DNA from: Saliterribacillus persicus
GTDB lineage: Bacteria > Bacillota > Bacilli > Bacillales > Amphibacillaceae
DNA: 64,000 nt
Reading direction: 5' to 3'
Assembly: GCF_003337485.1 (NCBI RefSeq)
Contig: NZ_QPJJ01000002.1
Span: forward strand, 1 to 64,000
Shown: positions 46,229-55,453 of the stretch, one piece after another
How positions within the stretch are numbered: position 1 is the stretch's first letter
Layout of the letters: each line of letters starts with the position of its first letter
Program-made: the position numbers and the translations under genes
Notes under the pieces: generated by a model
The model's database searches: none
Told to the model about the DNA's origin: nothing
What the model saw: the letters and a program-made list of their open reading frames with translations, nothing else

Positions 46229-47407
46229 TTATTCAGCAAATAACTTTTCAAATGTATTTAAGAATGCTTCTATTTCTTCTTTATTCGTTGTTAAAGGTGG
46301 AAGAATTCGAATAACATTTGGTCCCGCTACAATAATCAAGGTTTGGTATTCTTCTCTTGCTTTTGTAATATAATCAATTGCTTGACCCTCAACTTCCACA
46401 CCAATCAAGAAGCCTTTCCCGCGTACTTCTTTAATAACATCGTATTTAGAAGCAATCTGCTCTAAGCCTTGCCATAATTGATCAATTAAGGGCTTTATAT
46501 CTGAGAGTAGAGATGTTTCAGCAATCTCTTTTAACGTAGCTAGCCCAGAAGTTGTCACAATAGGATTACCACCAAAAGTACTTCCGTGTGTGCCGGGACT
46601 AAATGCTTTAGCAACCTGCTCCTTTGCGAGCATTGCTCCAATTGGGAGGCCTGATCCTAAGCCTTTTGCTAAGGTAATCACGTCTGGATCGACTTCATAC
46701 TGCTCATAAGCAAATAACGTACCCGTTCTTCCAAATCCTGTTTGAATTTCATCTATCATAAATAAAATATCATTTTCCTTACAGGTTTGTGCTAATGCCT
46801 GCATCCATTCCTTTGAAGCTGGATTTACTCCACCTTCCCCTTGTACCATTTCAACTAAAATTGCACATGGTTTACGATCAGCAACCTCTTTAATTGCATC
46901 GAAATCATTAAAAGGTAAATAGTGAAATCCTGGGGTTAATGGTGCGAAGCCTTGCTGAATTTTCTCTTGTGCCGTAGCAGACAGTGTTGTAAGTGTTCTT
47001 CCATGAAAGGACTGTGTAAATGTCACAATTTCATGGCGTCCATTTTTAGCTTCTTCTTGTGCATATCTTCTAGCAATTTTAATCGCTGCTTCATTCGCTT
47101 CTGCACCACTATTACAGAAAAAAACCTGATCTAAAGAGCTATTATCTGCTAATAATTTTGCTAATTGTTGTTGAGAAGGAATGTGAAATAAATTGGAACA
47201 ATGCCAAAGCTCACCCAATTGCTCCTTCACAGCTTGCTCTACCTTTTCCGGTACATGGCCTAAATTACAAGTAGCAAGACCAGAGGAAAAGTCTAAATAT
47301 TTCTCACCTGCATCATCCCACACATAGCTTCCTTTTCCTTTTACTAAGGTTAATGGAAAACGATTATAAGTTTGCATGACGCTTTCTGTCATTGTTTCAT
47401 TTGGCAT
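46229..47407 (-). CDS. argD: Acetylornithine aminotransferase
   Basis: This 392-residue class III PLP aminotransferase has the PLP Lys in ITLAKGLGSGLPIGA near 250, FCNSGAEANEAAIK near 97, and FMIDEIQTGFGRTG near 217. It makes N-acetylornithine for arginine synthesis. Its start overlaps the argB end by 11 bases. Confidence 0.94.
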   Translation of the reverse strand: MPNETMTESVMQTYNRFPLTLVKGKGSYVWDDAGEKYLDFSSGLATCNLGHVPEKVEQAVKEQLGELWHCSNLFHIPSQQQLAKLLADNSSLDQVFFCNSGAEANEAAIKIARRYAQEEAKNGRHEIVTFTQSFHGRTLTTLSATAQEKIQQGFAPLTPGFHYLPFNDFDAIKEVADRKPCAILVEMVQGEGGVNPASKEWMQALAQTCKENDILFMIDEIQTGFGRTGTLFAYEQYEVDPDVITLAKGLGSGLPIGAMLAKEQVAKAFSPGTHGSTFGGNPIVTTSGLATLKEIAETSLLSDIKPLIDQLWQGLEQIASKYDVIKEVRGKGFLIGVEVEGQAIDYITKAREEYQTLIIVAGPNVIRILPPLTTNKEEIEAFLNTFEKLFAE

Positions 47408-48203
47408 ATGGCATCTCCTTTTCTAATAGTATTCTTGTTCCTACTTCCTTCCCTTGCATAAAGGAAAGAAATGCGGAAGGATCCATTCCATTTACAATCG
47501 AAACCTCTGGAACATTCTTATTAAGAGCACTTAGTGCAGATTCTACTTTTGGAATCATACCACCGAAAATAACCTCTTCTTTAATCAACTGATTAATATC
47601 GTATTCATTTAACTGATGAAAAACCTTTTTCTCTCCATCAATTTCTTCATAAATGCCTGGTATATCACTGATAAAGCACAGCTTCGCACCTAACGCCTCT
47701 GCAACAGCTGAAGCTGCCATATCTGCATTAATATTATAGCGTTGACCAGTCTCATCCATCGCTAAGGGGGATATCACCGGAATAGCATCATCATTCGCAA
47801 TCAAGTTAAGCATCGATGTTTGAACGTTTGCTACTTTTCCCACAAACCCTAATTTCCCTGAAGGATCTGCTGGAACAGCTGTTAATAAATTGCCATCAAC
47901 GCCACTAATACCAACTGCTTTTCCACCAGCTTTCGCAAGAAATCTTACAATTTTTTTATTCATCGATCCACTTAGAGCCATTTCTACGACGTCTAACACT
48001 TCATCTGTTGTTACTCGTAAGCCATTTACAAATTGGGATTTTACTCCTGCTTGATCTAAAAGCTGAGAAATAAGCGGTCCACCACCATGAACAATGATCG
48101 GATGATAGTTTCCCGTATTTTTCAGATCCACAATAGTTTGATAAAAAGATTGTGGAAGTCTTTCAAATACACTACCTCCACATTTAATCACGACATATTT
48201 CAT
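47397..48203 (-). CDS. argB: Acetylglutamate kinase
   Basis: This 268-residue amino acid kinase phosphorylates N-acetylglutamate. VIKCGGSVFERLP at the N-terminus, IIVHGGGPLISQLL near 41 and NADMAASAVAEALGAKL near 175 are typical. ATG 48203 follows AGGAGG; the longer frame would overlap argJ. It lies 13 bases after argJ. Confidence 0.95.
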   Translation of the reverse strand: MKYVVIKCGGSVFERLPQSFYQTIVDLKNTGNYHPIIVHGGGPLISQLLDQAGVKSQFVNGLRVTTDEVLDVVEMALSGSMNKKIVRFLAKAGGKAVGISGVDGNLLTAVPADPSGKLGFVGKVANVQTSMLNLIANDDAIPVISPLAMDETGQRYNINADMAASAVAEALGAKLCFISDIPGIYEEIDGEKKVFHQLNEYDINQLIKEEVIFGGMIPKVESALSALNKNVPEVSIVNGMDPSAFLSFMQGKEVGTRILLEKEMPYAK

Positions 48204-48216
48204 CGCTTTTTCCTCC

Positions 48217-49455
48217 TTACGTTCGATATGAAGCGTTAATTCTGACATATTCATAAGAGAGATCACAGCCCCAAGCCTTCGATACACCGTCACCGTCACC
48301 AAGTGTTGCATTTATTGAAATATTATCCTGAAGTAAATATTTTTTTGCTTCATCCTCATCAAATGGATATGGAACCCCTTTTTTCACAACCGGGATATCC
48401 CCCAATGAAATGCCTACTTCATTTGGATTTAGTTCTTCTCCACTGTATCCAATTGCCGTTATAATTCTACCCCAGTTAGCATCAGCACCGTGAATCGCTG
48501 TTTTTACTAGATTAGAAGAAATAATGGCTTTAGCAATAGCCTGTGCAGCTTTCTCTGTACTTGCGCCTGAGACATTAACCTCTACTAATTTACTTGCACC
48601 CTCACCGTCACGCGCAATCTCTTTTGCAAGGTATTCACATACATACGTGAGTGCCTGATAGAAGTTATCCCATTCCGAGTGGGACCCGTTTAAGGTATGA
48701 TTTCCAGCTAAGCCATTGGCCAAGACTAGCACCATATCATTCGTACTTGTATCTCCATCAACGGTGATCATATTAAAGGATTTATTCGTGATCGATTTAA
48801 GCGCTTTTGTGAGTTCCTCTGCTTCAATTTCTGCATCGGTTGTAATAAAACTAAGCATCGTTGCCATGTTCGGATGAATCATTCCAGAGCCCTTTGCAGC
48901 TCCACCAATCGTTACTTCTTTCCCATCAATGGTAAGCGAAATAGCAATTCCTTTTTCACGCGTATCGGTTGTTAAAATCGCTGACTCAAATTTCTCCGCT
49001 CCAGCATGAGTCGCATCATTTAATTGGCTGATACCGGCATGAATTTTATCCATTGGTAAAAGTTCACCGATCAATCCAGTAGAAGCAACAGCTGCGTAGT
49101 GTTCTTCCACACCAATTGATTCTGCAAAAGCCTGACGCATGTCATACGCATCAGTAAATCCTTGTTCTCCTGTACACGCATTGGCTATCCCCGAGTTAAC
49201 CAAGATTGCTTGAATCTTACTTTCTTTTGCTATACTCTCTTGTGTAACCTTTAGTGGTGGTGCCTGAAAGGAATTCGTAGTATAGACCCCTGCAGCTACT
49301 GCTGGTTTATCGGAGTAAACCCAGCCTAAGTCAAGCTTCTTTTTACGAATACCACAATGTAACCCCCCTGCTTTATACCCTTTTGCACTTGCTATATTTC
49401 CGTTCTGTATCGTTTGAAAGCTCCCTGCCTTCAACTCTTGATTCGTGTCTACCAT
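48217..49455 (-). CDS. argJ: Bifunctional ornithine acetyltransferase / N-acetylglutamate synthase
   Basis: This 412-residue protein self-cleaves at the Ala-Thr bond of KGSGMIHPNMATMLSF, where Thr becomes the nucleophile. It recycles the acetyl group between ornithine and glutamate. TTDTREKG and DGDTSTND are further signatures. ATG 49455 follows AAGGGGG, and argC ends 13 bases upstream. Confidence 0.95.
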   Translation of the reverse strand: MVDTNQELKAGSFQTIQNGNIASAKGYKAGGLHCGIRKKKLDLGWVYSDKPAVAAGVYTTNSFQAPPLKVTQESIAKESKIQAILVNSGIANACTGEQGFTDAYDMRQAFAESIGVEEHYAAVASTGLIGELLPMDKIHAGISQLNDATHAGAEKFESAILTTDTREKGIAISLTIDGKEVTIGGAAKGSGMIHPNMATMLSFITTDAEIEAEELTKALKSITNKSFNMITVDGDTSTNDMVLVLANGLAGNHTLNGSHSEWDNFYQALTYVCEYLAKEIARDGEGASKLVEVNVSGASTEKAAQAIAKAIISSNLVKTAIHGADANWGRIITAIGYSGEELNPNEVGISLGDIPVVKKGVPYPFDEDEAKKYLLQDNISINATLGDGDGVSKAWGCDLSYEYVRINASYRT

Positions 49456-49468
49456 TTTAAAATCCCCC

Positions 49469-50503
49469 TTATGGATAGATCGGAAGCTGTGTAATGCCTG
49501 TTGTTTCGTCCCAGCCACACATAAGATTCATATTTTGAATCGCCTGCCCCGATGCTCCTTTTACTAAATTATCTATCACTGAAACGATCGTTAGTTTACC
49601 TGTTCGCTCATCTGAAAAAATGCCAATATCACAATAATTACTTCCATATACCTCTCTTGTAGAAGGGATAATCCCCTCATTTCGCACCCTCACAAAAGGA
49701 TGATCTTTATAATATTTCTGATATAACGAGATAATCTCTTCACTCGAATGATGTTCTTTTAAATTAACATATATCGTACTCATGATTCCACGCGTCATTG
49801 GCACGATATGTGGTGTAAAAGTTACCTGAATCGTTTCACCTGCTGCTGTGGTTAATTCTTGCTCAATTTCCGGTATATGCTTATGTGAACCCAATTTGTA
49901 TGCTTTAAAGTTTTCATTCATCTCGGAGAAATGAACATTTAACGATAACCCACGTCCCGCTCCTGAGACACCAGTCTTAGCGTCAATAATGATATTATCT
50001 TGTTCCACTAAATCATGCTTAAATGCTGGTAATAACCCTAAAAGCGTTGCAGTCGGATAGCATCCAGGATTTGCAAGAATCTTTGTGTCTTTAATTTTTT
50101 CTTTATTTATTTCAGGTAATCCGTATACAGCTTCTTTAATATACTTTTCATCTGCAAGGCTATCCTCATAATATAAACGGTACTCCGCTTCATCTTCTAA
50201 ACGAAAGTCACCCGATAAGTCAATACACCTTATTCCAAGCTCAAAAAACTTTGGAATATAATCTTTACTTATATTAGAAGGGGTAGCGAAAAAGACAAGA
50301 TCTACCTGTTTACTGAGTGCTTCCACGTCCAAAGCATCCATTTCTAAATCTATTATATCTGATAAATGCGGATAAACCTCTGATAGTTTCGTGCCGCTAC
50401 TAGAATGAGATAATATTTTTTCCACTGTTACATGTGGATGATTATTTAAAAGTCGTATTAATTCAACTGCGCCGTATCCAGTTCCACCAACAATTGCTAC
50501 TTT
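49469..50503 (-). CDS. argC: N-acetyl-gamma-glutamyl-phosphate reductase
   Basis: This 344-residue protein begins with KVAIVGGTGYGAVELIRLL, an NADPH-binding loop, and has the catalytic Cys in LANPGCYPTATLLGL near 145. The GTG at 50503, eleven bases after AGGAG, gives the usual N-terminus; the GTG at 50518 lies within that site. It is the first gene of argCJBD. Confidence 0.93.
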   Translation of the reverse strand, partial: KVAIVGGTGYGAVELIRLLNNHPHVTVEKILSHSSSGTKLSEVYPHLSDIIDLEMDALDVEALSKQVDLVFFATPSNISKDYIPKFFELGIRCIDLSGDFRLEDEAEYRLYYEDSLADEKYIKEAVYGLPEINKEKIKDTKILANPGCYPTATLLGLLPAFKHDLVEQDNIIIDAKTGVSGAGRGLSLNVHFSEMNENFKAYKLGSHKHIPEIEQELTTAAGETIQVTFTPHIVPMTRGIMSTIYVNLKEHHSSEEIISLYQKYYKDHPFVRVRNEGIIPSTREVYGSNYCDIGIFSDERTGKLTIVSVIDNLVKGASGQAIQNMNLMCGWDETTGITQLPIYP

Positions 50504-50549
50504 CACGATTATATTCACTCCTAATAATTCCGAATGGGATTAGTTTATT

Positions 50550-50578
50550 ATTATACTTTATTTTGCATGTTTATACAA
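50550..50578 (-). promoter_or_regulatory. argCJBD promoter
   Basis: The minus strand carries -35 TTGTAT (50573-50578) and -10 TATAAT (50550-50555), 17 bp apart. The AT-rich spacer resembles ArgR-type operators, but no box can be assigned confidently. No T-box leader was seen. Confidence 0.7.
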
Positions 50579-50762
50579 TAATCTTTTTCGTTTTTTTCAA
50601 AAAAATATCCTTTTTTCTTTGTTTTCATTATTTATAATTGTATGTTTTATGCACTATTCCCTTTATAAAATAGGTGTATACCCCTGCAACCTTTTATATG
50701 CATAAGGATGAATATTTATAATTATCTTTAACCATTAGAAGAACTTGCTTTCATAACGTATA

Positions 50763-50793
50763 AAAAATCCCCCTCTAAATAAGAGGAGGATTT
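50763..50793 (-). terminator. Intrinsic terminator after the FAH-family gene
   Basis: An AAATCC..CTCT / AGAG..GGATTT stem with a TTTTTT tail on the minus strand, just past the stop codon. Confidence 0.75.
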
Positions 50794-50798
50794 AAGTG

Positions 50799-51716
50799 TT
50801 ACCTTTCGTCTTTAACTGTATTTGTTAATGTACCAATTGATTCAATTTCTAGGCGCACAACATCTCCATCATGCAATAATTTCGGAGGATCCATTGCTAA
50901 ACCTACCCCGTCTGGAGTACCTGTAAGTATGATGTCTCCAGGTTCTAATGTAATCAGATTCGAAATGAAAGAAATCAAATGCGGTATATTAAAAATCAAA
51001 TTCTCAGTATTCGATGATTGTCTTAATTCATCATTTACATAAGACCTAACTGTTAAATTTGCAGGATCTGTAATTTCATCTTTGGTCACAAGCCATGGAC
51101 CAACAGGTGTACTTTTATCTAAAGATTTTCCTTGGAGCCATTGCGGCGTTCTTTTTTGTAAATCTCGTGCAGATATATCATTTCCGATTGTGTAGCCTGC
51201 TATATAATCAAAAGCATCTGCCTCTGCTACATTTGTTGCGCGCTCGCCAATCACTACTGCTAATTCCACTTCATAATCCAATTTCTCGGTTAATTTCGCT
51301 TTTTGAATCGTATCCTCTGGTCCAATTAATGCATTATTAAATTTAGCAAAAAGCACCGGGAATTCAGGAATTTCACCCTTCATTTCAGCCACATGGTCCG
51401 CATAATTTGTCCCAATGCATATTATTTTAGATGGGTTTGGAATCGGGGTGTGAAGGATCACTTCTTCTCTTGAAAAGCTATTTGTCGCTCCCTTGTCCTT
51501 TACATAACGCTCTACTTTTTGTGCTAATTCTATCCCTTTACTCCCTAAAGCATAAAATGCATCAGGATTTGAGGTGACATGCGTTCCTCCTAATTTAGTA
51601 TCAGTAGCTATCATTTCTTCGTATGTAGCATGAAGGTCTACAATTTTATCATATAAAATAAATCCTATTCGGTTTGCGGCAAATGGGTGTTTTAAGCTGT
51701 AATTAACTAATTTCAT
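50799..51716 (-). CDS. Fumarylacetoacetate hydrolase family protein
   Basis: This 305-residue protein has the FAH catalytic core: ICIGTNYADHVAEM near 103, metal-ligand Glu/Asp in DYEVELAVVIG near 150, and LEPGDIILTGTPDGVG near 263. Family members act as acylpyruvate hydrolases, oxaloacetate decarboxylases or hydratases/isomerases; which one applies here is not clear. AGAGGAGGG precedes the ATG. Confidence 0.85.
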   Translation of the reverse strand: MKLVNYSLKHPFAANRIGFILYDKIVDLHATYEEMIATDTKLGGTHVTSNPDAFYALGSKGIELAQKVERYVKDKGATNSFSREEVILHTPIPNPSKIICIGTNYADHVAEMKGEIPEFPVLFAKFNNALIGPEDTIQKAKLTEKLDYEVELAVVIGERATNVAEADAFDYIAGYTIGNDISARDLQKRTPQWLQGKSLDKSTPVGPWLVTKDEITDPANLTVRSYVNDELRQSSNTENLIFNIPHLISFISNLITLEPGDIILTGTPDGVGLAMDPPKLLHDGDVVRLEIESIGTLTNTVKDER

Positions 51717-51810
51717 GAAAACCCTCCTCTGTAGACTATTATCTCTAGTTTACCAAAACCTTGAATAAAACGCTCTCATTTGAACCTTCATTTTTATGAG
51801 TTGAGGAGTG

Positions 51811-51920
51811 AATCGCGGATATAAAGATTTTTTAGCGGATTTATTTAAAGTTTTACGGATATATAAGATATTCAACCGAAAAAAGACGCATTACCGCGGA
51901 AATATTTAAATAATCGCGGA
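51811..51920 (+). repeat. 20-bp-period array of GCGGA-type motifs
   Basis: CGGA begins at 51816, 51836, 51856, 51897 and 51917, with a degenerate CCGA at 51876, giving steps of 20, 20, 20, 21 and 20 bp; each motif is followed by A/T-rich filler. It lies upstream of the FAH-family gene. The last two units are also part of the glnQ-type terminator hairpin. Confidence 0.65.
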
Positions 51921-51931
51921 TAATACGTCTT
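51883..51931 (-). terminator. Terminator after the amino acid ABC ATPase gene
   Basis: AAGACGCATTACCGCG (51883-51898) pairs with CGCGGATAATACGTCTT (51915-51931), with one bulge and one mismatch, and the minus-strand tail is CTTTTTTC. Confidence 0.75.
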
Positions 51932-51934
51932 CTA

Positions 51935-52657
51935 TTATAAAACTTTACTTAAAAAGGCCTGTGTTCTTTCATGTTGCGGATTACCAAATAAAGCTTGTGG
52001 TTCATTTTCCTCCACAATGTATCCTTCGTCCATAAATAAAACCCTGTCACCAACTTCACGAGCAAAGCCCATCTCATGGGTTACAACTACCATCGTCATT
52101 CCTTCTAAAGCAAGTTGTTTCATTACTTCCAGTACTTCTCCGACCATTTCAGGATCAAGTGCAGACGTTGGTTCATCAAAAAGCATCACCTTTGGTTCCA
52201 TTCCAAGCGCTCTTGCGATGGCTACTCTTTGCTTTTGTCCACCAGATAATGAGTCTGGGTATACATCGGCTTTTTCTTTCAATCCAACCTTATCTAATAA
52301 TTCCTTCGCTTTTTGGATGGCAGCTTCCTTTTTCCATTTTCGTACTGTCATCATTGGCAGCGTTATGTTTTCTATCACTGTTTTGTGTGGAAAAAGGTTA
52401 AATTGCTGAAACACCATTCCCACTTCTGCTCTTAGTTTGTTAATATCTGTTTTTTTAGCGGTAATATCTTTTCCTTCAATTTCAACCGATCCACCTGTTA
52501 TGGATTCAATAAGATTTAAACAACGTAAAAAAGTAGATTTACCAGACCCAGATGGGCCGATCACAACTACCACTTCCTTCGGTTTGATTTCCACATTAAT
52601 ATCTTTTAATACTTCAAGATCACCAAATGATTTTTTTAAATTTTTAACAGAAATCAT
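51935..52657 (-). CDS. Polar amino acid ABC importer ATPase
   Basis: This 240-residue GlnQ-like ATPase has Walker [10 protein letters not shown] near 34, signature [10 protein letters not shown] near 139 and Walker [13 protein letters not shown] near 158. It overlaps the permease gene by four bases (ATGA). It forms a complete importer with the permease and lipoprotein upstream. Confidence 0.92.
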   Translation of the reverse strand: MISVKNLKKSFGDLEVLKDINVEIKPKEVVVVIGPSGSGKSTFLRCLNLIESITGGSVEIEGKDITAKKTDINKLRAEVGMVFQQFNLFPHKTVIENITLPMMTVRKWKKEAAIQKAKELLDKVGLKEKADVYPDSLSGGQKQRVAIARALGMEPKVMLFDEPTSALDPEMVGEVLEVMKQLALEGMTMVVVTHEMGFAREVGDRVLFMDEGYIVEENEPQALFGNPQHERTQAFLSKVL

Positions 52658-53313
52658 GTCGTTGCAAACCTTCTTTCTACATAATTAAGTAAGTATGTTA
52701 ATGTGAGCGTTAATATTAAATAAATGAGCGCAACCGTAAGATATGGTTCCCATACCCTGTAGTATTGACCTGTTGCTGCTCTTCCCCAATATAACAGCTC
52801 AGGAGCTGCAATAATAGCTCCTAATGAAGAATCTTTTAATAAAACGATAAATTCATTGCCAAGTGGCGGGATCATTCTTCTAAATGCCTGTGGCAAAATA
52901 ACATAACGCATTACTTGTATTTTGTTCATCCCTAGTGAATGAGCAGCTTCTGCTTGTCCACGATCAATCGACTGGATTCCCGCTCTAAATATCTCTGCTA
53001 CATAAGCAGCTGAGTTTAGAGATAAAGTAACAACGACCGATACAATCGGATTAACAGAATCTAAAATAGCAGGTAAGACTGCAAAATGAAATAAGAATAA
53101 TTGCACGAGTAAAGGTGTACCTCTAAAGAAGTTAATATACCAAATAAAAGGAAGACGTAAAAGCTTTGATGGAAGCATTTTCCCTAAAGCGATAAAAAAG
53201 CCAAGGATCGTCCCCATCAAAACCCCTATAAGAGACATCATAATGGTCCAAAGCATCCCTTTCATAAAAAAAGGTAGGTATTCTATAATAATTTCAAAAC
53301 GAAAATCAATCAT
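52654..53313 (-). CDS. Polar amino acid ABC importer permease
   Basis: This 219-residue HisM/GlnP-type permease has about five spans and the EAA motif [24 protein letters not shown] 53313 follows AAGGAG at seven bases and gives the normal N-terminus; the longer frame to 53406 is not needed. It is coupled to the ATPase. Confidence 0.9.
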   Translation of the reverse strand: MIDFRFEIIIEYLPFFMKGMLWTIMMSLIGVLMGTILGFFIALGKMLPSKLLRLPFIWYINFFRGTPLLVQLFLFHFAVLPAILDSVNPIVSVVVTLSLNSAAYVAEIFRAGIQSIDRGQAEAAHSLGMNKIQVMRYVILPQAFRRMIPPLGNEFIVLLKDSSLGAIIAAPELLYWGRAATGQYYRVWEPYLTVALIYLILTLTLTYLLNYVERRFATT

Positions 53314-53504
53314 ATCTATTCTCCTTCTTCCGTTTTTTGCGTTAGTATTCCCCATAAAGTAAGCTTTCAAAATTAGTAAAACTCGTATTCGCTTTTCCTT
53401 TAACAAGCGTGTTAATTTTCATTATACTTGTTGGGATAAATTTTCACTAGATCGATTAGACTTCTGCGTGAAAAATTAATGCTTTCCTGCCGTACAAGAT
53501 TGAA

Positions 53505-53526
53505 AGCGTAGCACGAATGCTACGCT
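53505..53526 (-). terminator. Stem-loop between amino acid binding protein and permease genes
   Basis: AGCGTAGCA (53505-53513) and TGCTACGCT (53518-53526) form a perfect nine-base stem with a four-base loop, 17 bases after the binding-protein stop. The tail is CTTTC, so partial termination is likely. Confidence 0.65.
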
Positions 53527-53542
53527 CCTTTATTTGATATTA

Positions 53543-54322
53543 TTATTTACTAGCAGATTTTAATGCATCAAGATTAGGCTCAGTCCCAAACCATTCTTCA
53601 TAAATTTCAGCATAGGTTCCGTCCTCAATTACTGTTTGAAGAGCTGCATCTATTTCAGCTCTAACTTCACTATCCTTAGGAAACATTAACCCATAAAATT
53701 CAGATTCAAAAGCTTCTTGATCATTAATCATATCTACTTCAGCTTCCGGATTATTTTTTACGTATTCAGAAGCCACTACATTGTCTGTAACAACTACATC
53801 CACATCTCCACTACCTAAAGACATAAACGCTAATGAATTGGATTCATATTTTGAAATACTCTCATCATTTTTTCCAACGATTTTCTCAGCAGCGTCCGCT
53901 CCGGTTGTGCCAGTTTGCACGCCAATTTTCAATCCTTTAATATCTTCAGCACTTGTAATGTTCTCCCCCTCTGGAAAGACAACCATGTGTGTTGATTCAA
54001 AATAAGGAGAAGAAAAATCATACGATTCTTTACGATCATCATTAATTGTAATCGCTGCAATAGCTAAATCCGCATCGCCACCTTGCACTGAAGCTAGCAT
54101 TGGCTCCCAGCCAGTATTTTTAAGCTCATAGTCAAATCCCGCTTCTTCCATCACTGCTGCTAGAAGATCTACATCAAATCCAACCATTTCACCTTTATCC
54201 ATATATTCAAAAGGGGCAAAGGCTGCGTCTGTTGCAACTGTTAATTTATCTTTTGAATCTGTGCCACACGCTGCTAAAAGAATGATGCTCATTAAGACTA
54301 GTAATTTTAATAATTTATTCAT
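53543..54322 (-). CDS. Polar amino acid ABC importer binding lipoprotein
   Basis: This 259-residue family 3 solute-binding lipoprotein has lipobox LLAAC (Cys near residue 20), then KLTVATDAAFAPFEYMDKG, the classic amino acid-binding start, and GVQTGTTGADAAEK near 132. Ligand specificity (glutamine, cystine or another) cannot be fixed. It is the first gene of its operon. Confidence 0.9.
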   Translation of the reverse strand: MNKLLKLLVLMSIILLAACGTDSKDKLTVATDAAFAPFEYMDKGEMVGFDVDLLAAVMEEAGFDYELKNTGWEPMLASVQGGDADLAIAAITINDDRKESYDFSSPYFESTHMVVFPEGENITSAEDIKGLKIGVQTGTTGADAAEKIVGKNDESISKYESNSLAFMSLGSGDVDVVVTDNVVASEYVKNNPEAEVDMINDQEAFESEFYGLMFPKDSEVRAEIDAALQTVIEDGTYAEIYEEWFGTEPNLDALKSASK

Positions 54323-54365
54323 ATTTATTCACTCCAATTAGTATTTATACATTTTCATGAAACTA

Positions 54366-54394
54366 ATCATATATTAATTATCCCTTATGTACAA
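54366..54394 (-). promoter_or_regulatory. Promoter of the amino acid importer operon
   Basis: The minus strand has -35 TTGTAC (54389-54394) and -10 TATGAT (54366-54371) with a 17-bp spacer, about 45 bp before the start codon. Confidence 0.6.
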
Positions 54395-54475
54395 GTGGTT
54401 TACAAAAAATCTATTTATTAAAATTGTTCTGAAAATTATGTATATTATACATTATTTCGAATAATGCACTAAAAA

Positions 54476-54506
54476 TCCTCTCCATTTTTTAAATAAATGA
54501 AGAGGA
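54476..54506 (-). terminator. Intrinsic terminator after the AEC permease gene
   Basis: CCTCTCCAT (54477-54485) pairs with ATGAAGAGG (54497-54505) with one mismatch, and the minus-strand tail is ATTTTTAG. Confidence 0.65.
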
Positions 54507-54517
54507 ATGAGACGTCC

Positions 54518-55423
54518 TTATAATAAAATCCACATTAAAATTGGTAGTGTCACAATACTCATCAAGGTACTGATTAATGTCACACTAGAGACGAATCCCG
54601 GCCTTGCACCAAACTGCAGGGCGTACATCGTTGTATTAGCAGCAGTTGGCATAGCCGCCATCAAGATCAATATATCCTTTACCATTTCATCCATCGGAAT
54701 AGGCATAACTAGAAAATAAGCAATGACAGGAGCGATTAATAAACGAAATACAAGTGCTAATGATAATTTGCCAACTTCAATATCCCCTAAACGAATCAGT
54801 GCTAATTGCATACCTAGCACAATCATAATGGTAGGAATAGCGGCATCTGCTATCATTCCCACTGCCGTCATCATCTGATCGTTAATTTCAATTTCCATGC
54901 CATTAAATAAAATCCCTAATAACGCACCATACACTATAGGCACTTTGAGCACTTCTTTGATAGGGGAAAACGACATTTTATTACTAATAGTAGAACCTGA
55001 TGCGGCAATATAAATGCCAATCGTGCTCATAATTAGTGTTTGCAACACCATAAGAATTACTGCATATCGAAACCCTTCTTCACCAAACACTAATAACACA
55101 AGCGGTGCTCCGTAATTACCGTTATTCATAAAAACGGAAGCTAGCATAAATCCGCTTCGAACAGATTTATCCCAGCGATTAATAAAGCTAATAAGGTAAC
55201 AAAAGCCAATACTAATCACACTAAGTGCAAGTAAAAAAGCCCCTAAGTATACGTAGTCCATATTTAATTCATTTTGATAAAATGTTTGAAATGCCAAAAA
55301 TGGCGACATTAAATAAAGCGCCATCGTTGAAATCGTCTTAATCTCAAACTTTAAAAATTTGATTCCAATAAATCCAACCGCAAAGATACTAAAGATTGGC
55401 AATAGTACTTGAATAAAACCCAT
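54518..55423 (-). CDS. AEC family transporter
   Basis: This 301-residue protein has about ten hydrophobic segments in two halves, typical of auxin-efflux-carrier-type permeases that move malate or related organic acids. NNGNYGAPLVLLVFGEEG near 100 and the C-terminal MAAMPTAANTTMYALQFG are family signatures. AAGGAGATG precedes the ATG. Substrate unknown. Confidence 0.85.
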   Translation of the reverse strand: MGFIQVLLPIFSIFAVGFIGIKFLKFEIKTISTMALYLMSPFLAFQTFYQNELNMDYVYLGAFLLALSVISIGFCYLISFINRWDKSVRSGFMLASVFMNNGNYGAPLVLLVFGEEGFRYAVILMVLQTLIMSTIGIYIAASGSTISNKMSFSPIKEVLKVPIVYGALLGILFNGMEIEINDQMMTAVGMIADAAIPTIMIVLGMQLALIRLGDIEVGKLSLALVFRLLIAPVIAYFLVMPIPMDEMVKDILILMAAMPTAANTTMYALQFGARPGFVSSVTLISTLMSIVTLPILMWILL

Positions 55424-55453
55424 GATGCATCTCCTTGAAATGAGCTATTTCAT

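Noticed and set aside
50519-50798. T-box or riboswitch ahead of argCJBD
   Set aside because: The region shows a plain promoter and short leader; no T-box bulge, specifier stem or terminator/antiterminator pair was recognised.
52017-52409. 130-codon plus-strand frame opposite the amino acid ABC ATPase gene
   Set aside because: It is a reverse-strand shadow of a conserved gene, with no ribosome binding site and no recognisable protein.
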